34,606 nucleotides of DNA, from positions 1 through 34,606 of the forward strand of contig JACZKK010000215.1 in the NCBI GenBank assembly GCA_014860115.1, given 5' to 3'. A program made the translations under genes and the position numbers. Shown here piece after piece: positions 7,719-14,998 of this stretch (within the stretch, counting starts at the first letter, position 1; each line of letters begins with the position of its first letter). Under the pieces are notes generated by a model. The model worked only from the letters and a program-made list of their open reading frames with translations. It searched no databases and was not told where the DNA came from. This DNA is from Ignavibacteriaceae bacterium. GTDB taxonomy: Bacteria > Bacteroidota > Ignavibacteria > Ignavibacteriales > Ignavibacteriaceae.

Positions 7719-8591
7719 TTATTTGTCAGAACCCAAAATAATCGGGAGGCCATCCTTACCTGAACCAATGATGACAACTTTTGAATTTTGCGAATTTGCC
7801 AACTTTTCTGTGGCCTCGATTCCTTTCCATTTTAGAAGCTGCTCACTAATTCCCTTTGAAACTATCTCTTGAAAATCAGCGATACCCTTTGCTTCTATTC
7901 TTTTTCGATCGGCTTCCTGTGTTTCTTTTAATAGGATGAATGCCATTCTCTGGCTCTCCTGTTCTGCCTGTAATTTTTCTTCGATAGATTGTGTTAACCG
8001 GGAAGGCAGCTTTATTTGTCTTAGAGCAGCTTGTTCAACGGTAATGCCGCGTGGACCTACCAGCTTTTCCAATTCGCTAACAATCTCACCAGCCAGCTTC
8101 TCTCTCGATGCTGTGTAAAGTGCCTTGGCTTCATAACGTGCTGTTACACCACGTACGACAGACCTGAATTGGGGAGTTAAGATAATTTCAACATAGTTTG
8201 GTCCCACTGTTTTATAAATTTCGTTTGCTTTCTCTGAATCAAGTTTGTACAATAAGCTAATTTCTAACTCAACACTTAAACCTTCTTGTGATGGTACATT
8301 CATCAACTCTTTAAGCTCCTGAGTTTTTATGCTCATCTTTTCAACATTTGCCATTGGGTTCACCATGTTTACTCCAGGCTTTAAAGTATTATCACTCACA
8401 TAACCAAGGAAGTCTATAACACCCGTGTGCCCGGCAGGAATAATAGTAAAGATTTGTAATAATGCAATTAATAATGCAACAATAAAACCCATTATTGCAA
8501 AAGTGGCCTCGGATTTTTGAAATCTCTTTTTTGCATTCTTGTAGACAAAAAAGGCAACTACTGCGGCAATCAAAGCAATGATAAATAACAT
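7719..8591 (-). CDS. Prohibitin/SPFH-domain membrane protein
   Basis: 290-residue protein of the SPFH (stomatin, prohibitin, flotillin, HflK/C) superfamily, expected to form large rings on the membrane that organise lipids or hold membrane proteases. Two hydrophobic segments lie at residues 1-17 and 32-51. The SPFH domain follows from about 53 (IPAGHTGVIDFLGYVSDNTL), including the VPSQEGLSVELEISLLYKLD and VRGVTARYEAKALY stretches. A charged helical region at 200-260 (EEKLQAEQESQRMAFILLKE) is the coiled-coil that closes the ring. The ATG has AAAGGAGAG ten bases upstream. It lies 43 bases after the phosphorylase gene on the same strand and may share its transcript; no functional link between the two is evident. 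Confidence 0.9.
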   Translation of the reverse strand: MLFIIALIAAVVAFFVYKNAKKRFQKSEATFAIMGFIVALLIALLQIFTIIPAGHTGVIDFLGYVSDNTLKPGVNMVNPMANVEKMSIKTQELKELMNVPSQEGLSVELEISLLYKLDSEKANEIYKTVGPNYVEIILTPQFRSVVRGVTARYEAKALYTASREKLAGEIVSELEKLVGPRGITVEQAALRQIKLPSRLTQSIEEKLQAEQESQRMAFILLKETQEADRKRIEAKGIADFQEIVSKGISEQLLKWKGIEATEKLANSQNSKVVIIGSGKDGLPIILGSDK

Positions 8592-8634
8592 AACTGTTCT
8601 CTCCTTTAATATGATTTATAAATTAATTTCATTT

Positions 8635-9939
8635 TTATCGAATAACTTTTTTAATCAGTTTTGGTAATGATGGTTTTGTTTTTGAAAATATTATTGACTC
8701 AAGAATCAAATGTTCCGCGGATTTTAGTTTAGTTCCAGAATCTGAGTGAAGCTCACAAATGATATCACCATTTTTTAAATGATCACCGAGCTTTTTATAC
8801 AAAATAATTCCTGCTTTATGATCTATCACATCATCTTTAGTTCTTCTGCCAGCACCCAATTCGAGCGATGCCATCCCGATCTGATATGTATTTATCTCTT
8901 TAATAAAACCAGTCTTCTTCGATCGGATTTTCTGAACAAACTTTGACTTGGGATATTTCTCAGGATTAATAATATAATTTATATCTCCGCCCTGAAGCCC
9001 CACTATTTCTAAAAACTTATTGAAGGCTTCGCCGTTTTCAATTTTTTGTTTGGCAATGCGTTCACCTTCACGAATAGATTTTGCTTTCTTCCCAAGATAA
9101 ATCATCGCACCGGCAAGTTTTATTGACAACACATACAAATCATTTTTAACTTTTCCTTGAAGTACTTGAATTGATTCATAAACTTCGAGCCAATTACCAA
9201 TGTAATTGCCAAGTGGTTGATTCATATCTGTGATAAACGCAATTACTTCTTTGTCAAATGATTTGGCAGTTTTAATCAATGAGTTGGCAAGATTGATTGA
9301 ATCCTTTTGGCTTTTCATAAAAGCCCCGCTGCCGGTTTTTATATCAAGCACAAGCCCATCAATACCCTCCGCAAGCTTTTTACTCATTATGCTTGCCGTG
9401 ATTAGCGGAATTGATTCAACAGTCGCTGTTACATCTCTAAGTGAGTAAATGAGTTTATCTGCTGGAGCAATTTCTTTTGTCTGCCCAATTAAAACCGTCC
9501 CGCACTTTCTTAGAACCGTTATTGATTTTGCAAGACTCAAATCTGTTCTAAATCCAGGAATTGATTCAAGCTTGTCGAGCGTTCCGCCTGTGTGTCCAAG
9601 CCCTCTTCCGGAAATCATCGGCACATAAACACAGGTTGCTGCAACAATAGGGGCAATAATTAATGATGTTTTGTCTCCAACTCCACCAGTTGAATGTTTA
9701 TCAACTTTATATCCTTTTAGTGAAGAAAGATTGATAATTTTTCCACTGCTAAGCATTGAATTGGTTAATGCCGCGGTCTCGGATGCGCTCATTCCTTTTA
9801 AAAGTATAGCCATCAGAAGGGCAGAGAACTGGTAGTCAGGAATGTGACCAGCAGTATAGTGATTGACCAGAAAGCTTATTTCATCAATAGTAAAAGCTTT
9901 GCCATCTCTTTTCTTTTTTATCAATTCGACGGTGTTCAT
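8635..9939 (-). CDS. deoA: Thymidine/pyrimidine-nucleoside phosphorylase
   Basis: Splits thymidine, or pyrimidine nucleosides in general, with phosphate to free base and (deoxy)ribose-1-phosphate: nucleoside salvage in the cytoplasm. The 434-residue length fits the dimeric family. The phosphate-binding signature KHSTGGVGDK sits at residues 81-90; MISGRGLGHTGGTLDKLESIPG follows near 107, and the C-terminal domain contains GAGRRTKDDVIDHKAGI. Sequence alone does not separate thymidine-specific DeoA from the broader Pdp type, so the symbol is approximate. The gene is divergent from aspS and starts at an ATG at 9939. I see no strong promoter match for it in the 158-base gap. Confidence 0.93.
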   Translation of the reverse strand: MNTVELIKKKRDGKAFTIDEISFLVNHYTAGHIPDYQFSALLMAILLKGMSASETAALTNSMLSSGKIINLSSLKGYKVDKHSTGGVGDKTSLIIAPIVAATCVYVPMISGRGLGHTGGTLDKLESIPGFRTDLSLAKSITVLRKCGTVLIGQTKEIAPADKLIYSLRDVTATVESIPLITASIMSKKLAEGIDGLVLDIKTGSGAFMKSQKDSINLANSLIKTAKSFDKEVIAFITDMNQPLGNYIGNWLEVYESIQVLQGKVKNDLYVLSIKLAGAMIYLGKKAKSIREGERIAKQKIENGEAFNKFLEIVGLQGGDINYIINPEKYPKSKFVQKIRSKKTGFIKEINTYQIGMASLELGAGRRTKDDVIDHKAGIILYKKLGDHLKNGDIICELHSDSGTKLKSAEHLILESIIFSKTKPSLPKLIKKVIR

Positions 9940-10029
9940 TGTTGAAAATTACAAATAAATGAAGTGTTTGTGAAGGCAATATTCTATATAAAAGTTTTCC
10001 AGACATTTTTTTTCCGATCAGCCAACTTA

Positions 10030-10061
10030 TTTGGTTACCCTGATTTGAATGATTAATTTTC
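10030..10061 (+). promoter_or_regulatory. Probable Bacteroidota-type promoter of aspS
   Basis: TTTG at 10030-10033, 20 bases, then TAATTTTC at 10054-10061, which differs from TAnnTTTG only in the last base. The spacing equals that of the heme and tRNA-Lys promoters. It stands 37 bases before the aspS ATG. Confidence 0.55.
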
Positions 10062-10097
10062 ACCCTCAACATTCGAATATTGGAGAATAATTTATTT

Positions 10098-11900
10098 ATG
10101 AAGTTTAACATTCGCACACATACTTGCGGTGAGCTAAGAGAACAAAATATTGGCGAGAAAGTCATTCTCAATGGCTGGGTTGATAGAAGAAGAGATCTTG
10201 GCGGGTTGATATTTATTTGGTTGAGGGATAGATATGGAATTACTCAGGTAGTTTTCGAGCCAGATATTAATAAAGAAGCCTATGAGCTGGCAAAGAAATT
10301 AAGAAGCGAATTTGTGATTTCAGTTGAAGGGACAGTTAGAAAAAGACCCGAAGATGCTATTAATAAGGAATTGGAAACCGGCAGTGTAGATGTTCTAGCC
10401 GATAAATTATTAATACTCAATGAAGCAGAAACTCCTCCATTCTCAATTAAAGACGAAACAGATGCATTTGAAGATTTAAGATTGAAATACAGATACCTTG
10501 ATTTAAGAAGACCAGCACTTCAACAAGTTTTATTACTACGACATCGAATGTATCAATTGGTTCGTAAATATTTTGACGAGAAAAATTTTGTTGAAATAGA
10601 AACGCCTGTGCTGATGAAGAGCACTCCCGAAGGTGCGCGCGATTACCTGGTGCCGAGCAGAGTTCATAAGGGAAAGTTCTATGCGCTTCCGCAGTCTCCG
10701 CAGCAGTACAAGCAATTATTAATGGTATCAGGATTTGATCGGTATTTTCAGATTGTAAAATGTTTCAGAGATGAAGATCTGCGGGCAGATCGCCAGCCAG
10801 AGTTTACGCAAATTGATGTTGAAATGTCTTTCATTACCAAAGAAGAAGTATTTAATGTCGTTGAAGGTTTAATGAAATTGCTATTCAAAAATGTCTGGGA
10901 TGTAGATTTACACCAGCCAATTAAACGTCTCTCCTATGATGAAGCGATGACTAGGTACGGCAGCGATAAGCCTGATCTTAGGTTTGGAATGGAAATACAT
11001 ATTCTAAATGAAGTTTTCAATCAAACAGAGTTCAAAGTTTTTAAAGAAGCTTTAATGATGGAAGACGGAATGAAAGAAACCATCAACCTTAAAAAAGGTA
11101 TTGTTGCAGGAATAGTTGCCCCGGGATGTGCATCCTTCAGCAGAAACCAAATTGATGGGTTAACTAATTTCGTAAAAGGTTTGGGTGCAAAAGGACTAGT
11201 CTGGCTCAAAGTTCAGGAGAACGGAATTGATTCTCCAACCGCAAAATTTTTAAGTGATGGAGAAAAGGAAAACCTTTTATCAGAACTTAAAGCTCAGCCA
11301 AATGATTTAATTCTCATCCTGGCCGGCAATAAAAACTCTACTCTAAACCAGATGGGCTCGTTAAGGCTGGAGTTAGCAAAAAGGTTGGAACTGATTAAGC
11401 CAGAAACACCGCCATCGCTTTTATGGGTAACAGATTTTCCCTTATTTGAGTATGATGAAGAAACAAAAAGATTTTATGCAATGCATCATCCATTTACTTC
11501 CCCTAGGTTGGAAGAAATTGATTTGCTGGAAAAAGATCCCGGAAAAATAAAAGCTCAGGCATACGACCTGGTTTTAAATGGAAGCGAAATAGCAGGCGGC
11601 AGTATAAGAATTCACAACTCTGAGCTTCAATCGAGGATGTTCAAGGCTCTTGGTATAAGTGATGAGGAAGCAAATCAAAAATTTGGATTTTTAATGAATG
11701 CATTTAAATACGGTGCCCCTCCACACGGCGGAATAGCATTCGGCTTTGACAGAATGGTAATGTTATTTGCCGGAGTTGATTCTATCAGAGATACTATTGC
11801 TTTTCCAAAAACAGCCAGCGCAATGTCGCTAATGGATGAATGTCCTTCTTCTGTAAGTGAAGAACAATTGAAAGAACTGCATTTAAAGATCAAAGACTAA
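10098..11900 (+). CDS. aspS: Aspartyl-tRNA synthetase
   Basis: Class II synthetase charging tRNA-Asp. The 600-residue product is the bacterial form, with the GAD insertion domain between motifs 2 and 3. Seen in order: OB-fold anticodon domain (GWVDRRRDLGGLIFIWLRDRYG near residue 26), motif 1 around residues 130-170, motif 2 FRDEDLRADRQPEFTQID near 217, the GAD insert at about 300-420, and motif 3 GIAFGFDRMVMLF near 545. I start it at ATG 10098. An in-frame TTG at 10080 is better read as part of the ribosome site TTGGAG, and MKFNIRTHTCGEL is the usual AspRS start. Whether it is discriminating or also charges tRNA-Asn cannot be told from what I can see. Confidence 0.97.
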   Translation: MKFNIRTHTCGELREQNIGEKVILNGWVDRRRDLGGLIFIWLRDRYGITQVVFEPDINKEAYELAKKLRSEFVISVEGTVRKRPEDAINKELETGSVDVLADKLLILNEAETPPFSIKDETDAFEDLRLKYRYLDLRRPALQQVLLLRHRMYQLVRKYFDEKNFVEIETPVLMKSTPEGARDYLVPSRVHKGKFYALPQSPQQYKQLLMVSGFDRYFQIVKCFRDEDLRADRQPEFTQIDVEMSFITKEEVFNVVEGLMKLLFKNVWDVDLHQPIKRLSYDEAMTRYGSDKPDLRFGMEIHILNEVFNQTEFKVFKEALMMEDGMKETINLKKGIVAGIVAPGCASFSRNQIDGLTNFVKGLGAKGLVWLKVQENGIDSPTAKFLSDGEKENLLSELKAQPNDLILILAGNKNSTLNQMGSLRLELAKRLELIKPETPPSLLWVTDFPLFEYDEETKRFYAMHHPFTSPRLEEIDLLEKDPGKIKAQAYDLVLNGSEIAGGSIRIHNSELQSRMFKALGISDEEANQKFGFLMNAFKYGAPPHGGIAFGFDRMVMLFAGVDSIRDTIAFPKTASAMSLMDECPSSVSEEQLKELHLKIKD

Positions 11901-12380
11901 ACTTTTTTACCGCTCTTGTGTAGAAAATTTCTCCGATTTGGTTTTCATAGACTAACATATAAAAAACCACAGCTTGAAGTAAAATTTCCCACTGAACTCC
12001 CAACTAAAAATAAAATTAAATAACGCTTTCACAGTTTTTGTCAGATTTACCATCAGTTATAGTAATAATTGCCCCAAAATTTTCTTTGAACAAAAGTTCA
12101 TGGGACATTTAATTTAGTTTAGAAGAAGTTACTGAAATTAAAATGTGCTATCATAGCTAAATTTCTTAGACGGCAGAATGGACGGTCAATAATTAAAAGT
12201 AAATCTTAATAAAGTTTTTATACTTCCCACTACAACCTGATTTGAAATAATTACTGGTAATTCTTACCCACGTCATAGATAACGTCAATTTTGCTTATAA
12301 ATTATGAAGAAACCGGGCTTTCGTTAGCTTGGCATATTTTTTCGAACATATATGGAAAAAATTAAATAGGAATTTAAGCA
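11901..12380. other. 480-base intergenic region before the pilin-like genes, no gene seen
   Basis: AT-rich spacer without a credible ORF; the longest start-led one near the end is seven codons (12304-12327). It contains a small perfect hairpin TGAAC-AAAA-GTTCA (12087-12100). Around 12331 there is TTGGCATATTTTTTCGA, which has the -24 half of a sigma54 promoter but CG instead of GC at -12. No clean TTTG/TAnnTTTG pair was found, although the promoter of the pilin-like genes should be here. No terminator for aspS is obvious. Confidence 0.6.
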
Positions 12381-12764
12381 GTGGGTCAGCAACAACTTTT
12401 ATTGATAGTATTGGCACTTATAATTATAGCGATTGCTATTGCGGTCTCAATAGAATTGTTTAGGACGAATGCTATTGAGCAGAAAAGAGATATACTGATC
12501 GAAGAAACCACAAGTCTTGGAGCCATGGCAATACAATATTATAAGAAACCAGCAGAACTTGGAGGAGGCGGTAATTCGTTTGAGGATTGGAAAATACCAC
12601 CTCAAATGGTTCAAACTTTCAATGGTAATTTTATGCGGGCAGTTGTAAATGCTACAGAAGTTATAATAACTGGCACAGGAAGTGAAGTAGTAACAGGAAA
12701 TGATTCAATCAAGGTTGAAACAACTGTAACACCAAGTGAGATTTATACAATCGTAATTAATTAA
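12381..12764 (+). CDS. Type IV pilin-like protein 1, ultra-short leader
   Basis: 127-residue protein with an N-terminal hydrophobic helix (residues 6-26) directly after MGQQQ, a Tyr/Gly-rich middle (YYKKPAELGGGGNSF) and a Thr/Val-rich beta-type C-terminus. A helix at the extreme N-terminus before a small beta domain is the type IV pilin layout, and pilC and pilB lie downstream. If prepilin peptidase cuts after Gly2 the leader has two residues and position 5 of the mature protein is Leu, not the usual Glu. The start is GTG, fixed by an in-frame stop just upstream, with AGGA nine bases before it. The next gene is a paralogue with the same first 11 residues. This copy has the weaker translation signals and may be a minor subunit. 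Function is inferred from context and shape only. Confidence 0.7.
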   Translation: MGQQQLLLIVLALIIIAIAIAVSIELFRTNAIEQKRDILIEETTSLGAMAIQYYKKPAELGGGGNSFEDWKIPPQMVQTFNGNFMRAVVNATEVIITGTGSEVVTGNDSIKVETTVTPSEIYTIVIN

Positions 12765-12823
12765 CTCATAATTAACAAGAACACATAATTAACTAAACAC
12801 AAACAAACACAAGGAGTAAAAAA

Positions 12824-13216
12824 ATGGGTCAGCAACAGCTTCTCTTAATCGTTCTCGGCGTTATCATAGTAGGTATCGCAGTTGTTGTAGGTATTAATCT
12901 TTTTAACGCTAACGCTGAAGAGTCAAACAAAGACGGTATAGTATCTGACTGTACTAACTTAGGTGCAATGGCACAGCAGCATTACAAAAAGCCAGGCTCA
13001 ATGGGTGGTGGCGCAAATTCATTCGATGGCACCGGTGGAGCCAATGGAGTAGCTTGGGCAATACCAGCAAGTTTAGAAGAAACTGCTAATGGTACGTATG
13101 TATTAACTCCCGGAGCTCAGGAAATTACTATCACAGGATCACCTTTGACAGCAGAGTACGACTGGGATGTTATAACAACTGTTACCCCACTTGAAATTAT
13201 TACAGTAATTCAGTAA
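12824..13216 (+). CDS. Type IV pilin-like protein 2, probable major subunit
   Basis: 130-residue paralogue of the preceding gene. It shares MGQQQLLLIVL exactly, then an Ala/Asn-rich stretch, the LGAMAxQxYKKP and GGGxNSF motifs, and a TVTPxEI C-terminus; identity is lower elsewhere. Like its partner it has no Glu at position 5 of a mature pilin cut after Gly2. A single Cys (DCTNLG) offers no disulfide. Expression signals are strong: ATG start, AAGGAG seven bases upstream, and a codon choice richer in C-ending codons than its neighbour. A hairpin and a strong terminator follow. These points suggest an abundant structural protein. The family is not one I can name; relatives may be annotated as hypothetical. 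Confidence 0.72.
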   Translation: MGQQQLLLIVLGVIIVGIAVVVGINLFNANAEESNKDGIVSDCTNLGAMAQQHYKKPGSMGGGANSFDGTGGANGVAWAIPASLEETANGTYVLTPGAQEITITGSPLTAEYDWDVITTVTPLEIITVIQ

Positions 13217-13230
13217 TAAAATCACTTAAG

Positions 13231-13250
13231 TTTTACTCGTAAGAGTAAAA
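13231..13250 (+). other. Perfect hairpin after the pilin-like genes
   Basis: TTTTACTC, loop GTAA, GAGTAAAA: an 8-bp stem with a 4-base loop 14 bases after the stop codon. It lacks a following T-run, so it may protect the 3' end of the messenger upstream of the true terminator at 13264. Confidence 0.55.
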
Positions 13251-13263
13251 GTAATTCTAGATA

Positions 13264-13294
13264 GGCTGCAGTAGTAAATATTGCAGCCTTTTTT
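13264..13294 (+). terminator. Rho-independent terminator of the pilin-like gene pair
   Basis: GGCTGCA, an 11-base loop, TGCAGCC, then six T and a further T-rich stretch. The stem is a perfect 7 bp. It ends the pilin-like transcript and separates it from pilC, so the downstream machine genes need their own promoter or read-through. Confidence 0.88.
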
Positions 13295-13300
13295 ATTTTA

Positions 13301-13633
13301 AAAAGTGAAATTTAACTTACAGATCAGAACCACTCGTGCAAAGAATCTTCTCAAGCAGGTGAGGTTCACCTAAAAGGCGAGCCTCACTTTTAATAATTTA
13401 TAACACACTTTATTATATCTGGCAAATAAAAAAACATTCGGAGAAGCGATTGTCCTGCTGTCCAGGCATGTAGAGGCTAAAAGTATTTTTTACTCTGTTG
13501 CTTCTTTATTACTTGAATTTATTAAATAAACGCAAGAGAAAAGCAAGTATTTGCTTAAAAATTCAAAAGAAATTTCGGAACCAAATTTGACGGCAACTAT
13601 AAAACTTTTCAAATAATCAATAACGAGTAATAA
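13301..13633 (+). other. Intergenic region before pilC with nested inverted repeats
   Basis: No gene seen. At the left end three inverted repeats overlap: AAAAGTGA (13301-13308) with TCACTTTT (13384-13391); AGGTGA (13357-13362) with TCACCT (13366-13371); and GTGAGG (13359-13364) with CCTCAC (13382-13387) followed by TTTT. The last two share bases and cannot form together. This could be a second terminator, a small RNA or a leader switch. The right part (13392-13633) is AT-rich with a weak CCTG/CAGG hairpin near 13452; I found no consensus promoter or known riboswitch. Confidence 0.4.
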
Positions 13634-14977
13634 ATGGTTGAGTACAAATTTACTGCACAAAAATTAAACGGGCAGACAATAACAGGTACTGTTACTGCTA
13701 ATACAACTGCAGAGGGGAAGAAAAAGATTCAGAAGCTGGCTGAAAAGAATAAGCTAAAGCTTAGTGAAGTTCAAAAAAAATCTACCTATTTATACCGCGT
13801 ACGTAAAGGAAAAGAAAAACCTGTTAGAGGTGAACAAAAAGCCTTTAGCAAAAAAGAAGTTGAAGAAGCTTTAGCAAGGCTTGGATACAAAGTTTTGTCA
13901 ATAAATAAAAAGTTGCTTGATTTTCAGTCGAAGCCCCCGCACTCAGAGATAGTAACTTATGTAAAAATCAGTGCAGAACTTCTTGAGCAAAAACTGTCCT
14001 ATGGGGAAATACTCACATTACTTATTAATGATACTCAAAATGCTACTCTGCGAAATACTTTAAAAGAGATTAATAATGATTTACGTAAGGGTGCAGATTC
14101 TGAAGCAACATTCCTAAAATATCAACATATATTTGGAAAATTTACGGCCTACATGCTTGGTCTTGCTTCTAAGAGTGGTAACATGGCTGAAATATATAAA
14201 GCGACTGCAAAATTCCTAGAGAGAAGACAAGAGTTCAGGAAAAGTTTAAGAAGCGCACTAATAACTCCTTTGGTCACTCTATTTGTACTTTTTTTGGCAG
14301 TTATGTTTTATGTGGGCTACATCTTTCCGGAAACGGCAAAACTATTTGTTAGGTTTGGAATAGAATTGCCACCAATGACAGCATTCACATTGAAGATGAG
14401 TGATTTTTTAGTGGGAAATCCCTGGCTGATCGCTGGGGTGATGTTTATACCACCGATTGCCTTATTCCAATTTGTCAGGACAAAAAAGGGCAAGCTTCTT
14501 TTTGATCAATACTTGTTAAGACTACCTGTAATTGGTTCTCTGATTCACAAAACATTAATCGAGGTGTTCTGTCGGGTGTTTTATACTCTCTATCATGGGT
14601 CAGCAGAAAGCATTGAGCCGATAAGAATAGCAGCCGAAGCAACGGGCAATTCTTATTTTGAGGAAAGAATAAAAACCGTAGCAATTCCCCTTATGTTGAA
14701 AAAGGGCGTCGGAGTATCAGATGCATTTGAAGCTTCCGGAGTATTCACAGAAACTGCGCTTTCACGTATTCACTCAGGTGAAGAATCCGGAACTATAAAA
14801 AACACAGCACTACAATTAGCAAATTATTATGAGAGCGAAACGGTTTATCGTTTGAAAAACTTAATTGAAATAATTCAGGTAACTATTGCGATGATAATAA
14901 TGATTATTATGATTGCATTAACTCTGGTATCAGCAGAAACTGCAACGGTAAGACCAAAAACACCAGGTGTCAAATAA
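13634..14977 (+). CDS. pilC: Type IV pilus/type II secretion inner-membrane platform protein (PilC/GspF family)
   Basis: 447-residue platform protein around which the assembly ATPase turns to insert pilin subunits. The N-terminus (MVEYKFTAQKLNGQTITGTV) is the short beta region seen before GspF domains, followed by a Lys-rich linker (residues 40-95). Two GspF domains follow, each with a four-helix cytoplasmic bundle: one near 110-205 with a membrane helix at about 213-235, the other at about 300-415, preceded by a helix near 258-278 and followed by the very hydrophobic C-terminal helix (TIAMIIMIIMIALTLV). The motif GEESGTIKNTALQLANYYE near 381 is the family signature. It starts at an ATG and is followed by pilB after 21 bases. 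Gene order is pilC before pilB, the reverse of the usual pilBC. Confidence 0.92.
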   Translation: MVEYKFTAQKLNGQTITGTVTANTTAEGKKKIQKLAEKNKLKLSEVQKKSTYLYRVRKGKEKPVRGEQKAFSKKEVEEALARLGYKVLSINKKLLDFQSKPPHSEIVTYVKISAELLEQKLSYGEILTLLINDTQNATLRNTLKEINNDLRKGADSEATFLKYQHIFGKFTAYMLGLASKSGNMAEIYKATAKFLERRQEFRKSLRSALITPLVTLFVLFLAVMFYVGYIFPETAKLFVRFGIELPPMTAFTLKMSDFLVGNPWLIAGVMFIPPIALFQFVRTKKGKLLFDQYLLRLPVIGSLIHKTLIEVFCRVFYTLYHGSAESIEPIRIAAEATGNSYFEERIKTVAIPLMLKKGVGVSDAFEASGVFTETALSRIHSGEESGTIKNTALQLANYYESETVYRLKNLIEIIQVTIAMIIMIIMIALTLVSAETATVRPKTPGVK

Positions 14978-14998
14978 ACAAGAGGAATGGGCAGATAA

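Noticed and set aside
7704-7729. CTGACA/TGTCAG inverted repeat as a terminator after the prohibitin-like gene
   Set aside because: The stem is only 6 bp with a 14-base loop, overlaps the stop codon and lacks a T-run.
10080-10097. In-frame TTG at 10080 as the aspS start
   Set aside because: It forms part of the TTGGAG ribosome site, and the ATG at 10098 gives the usual AspRS N-terminus.
12329-12345. Sigma54 promoter for the pilin-like genes (TTGGCA at -24)
   Set aside because: The nearly invariant GC at -12 is CG here, so I did not list it as a feature.
13392-13633. Possible c-di-GMP riboswitch before pilC
   Set aside because: I looked for the GEMM core and its conserved bases and found no convincing match.
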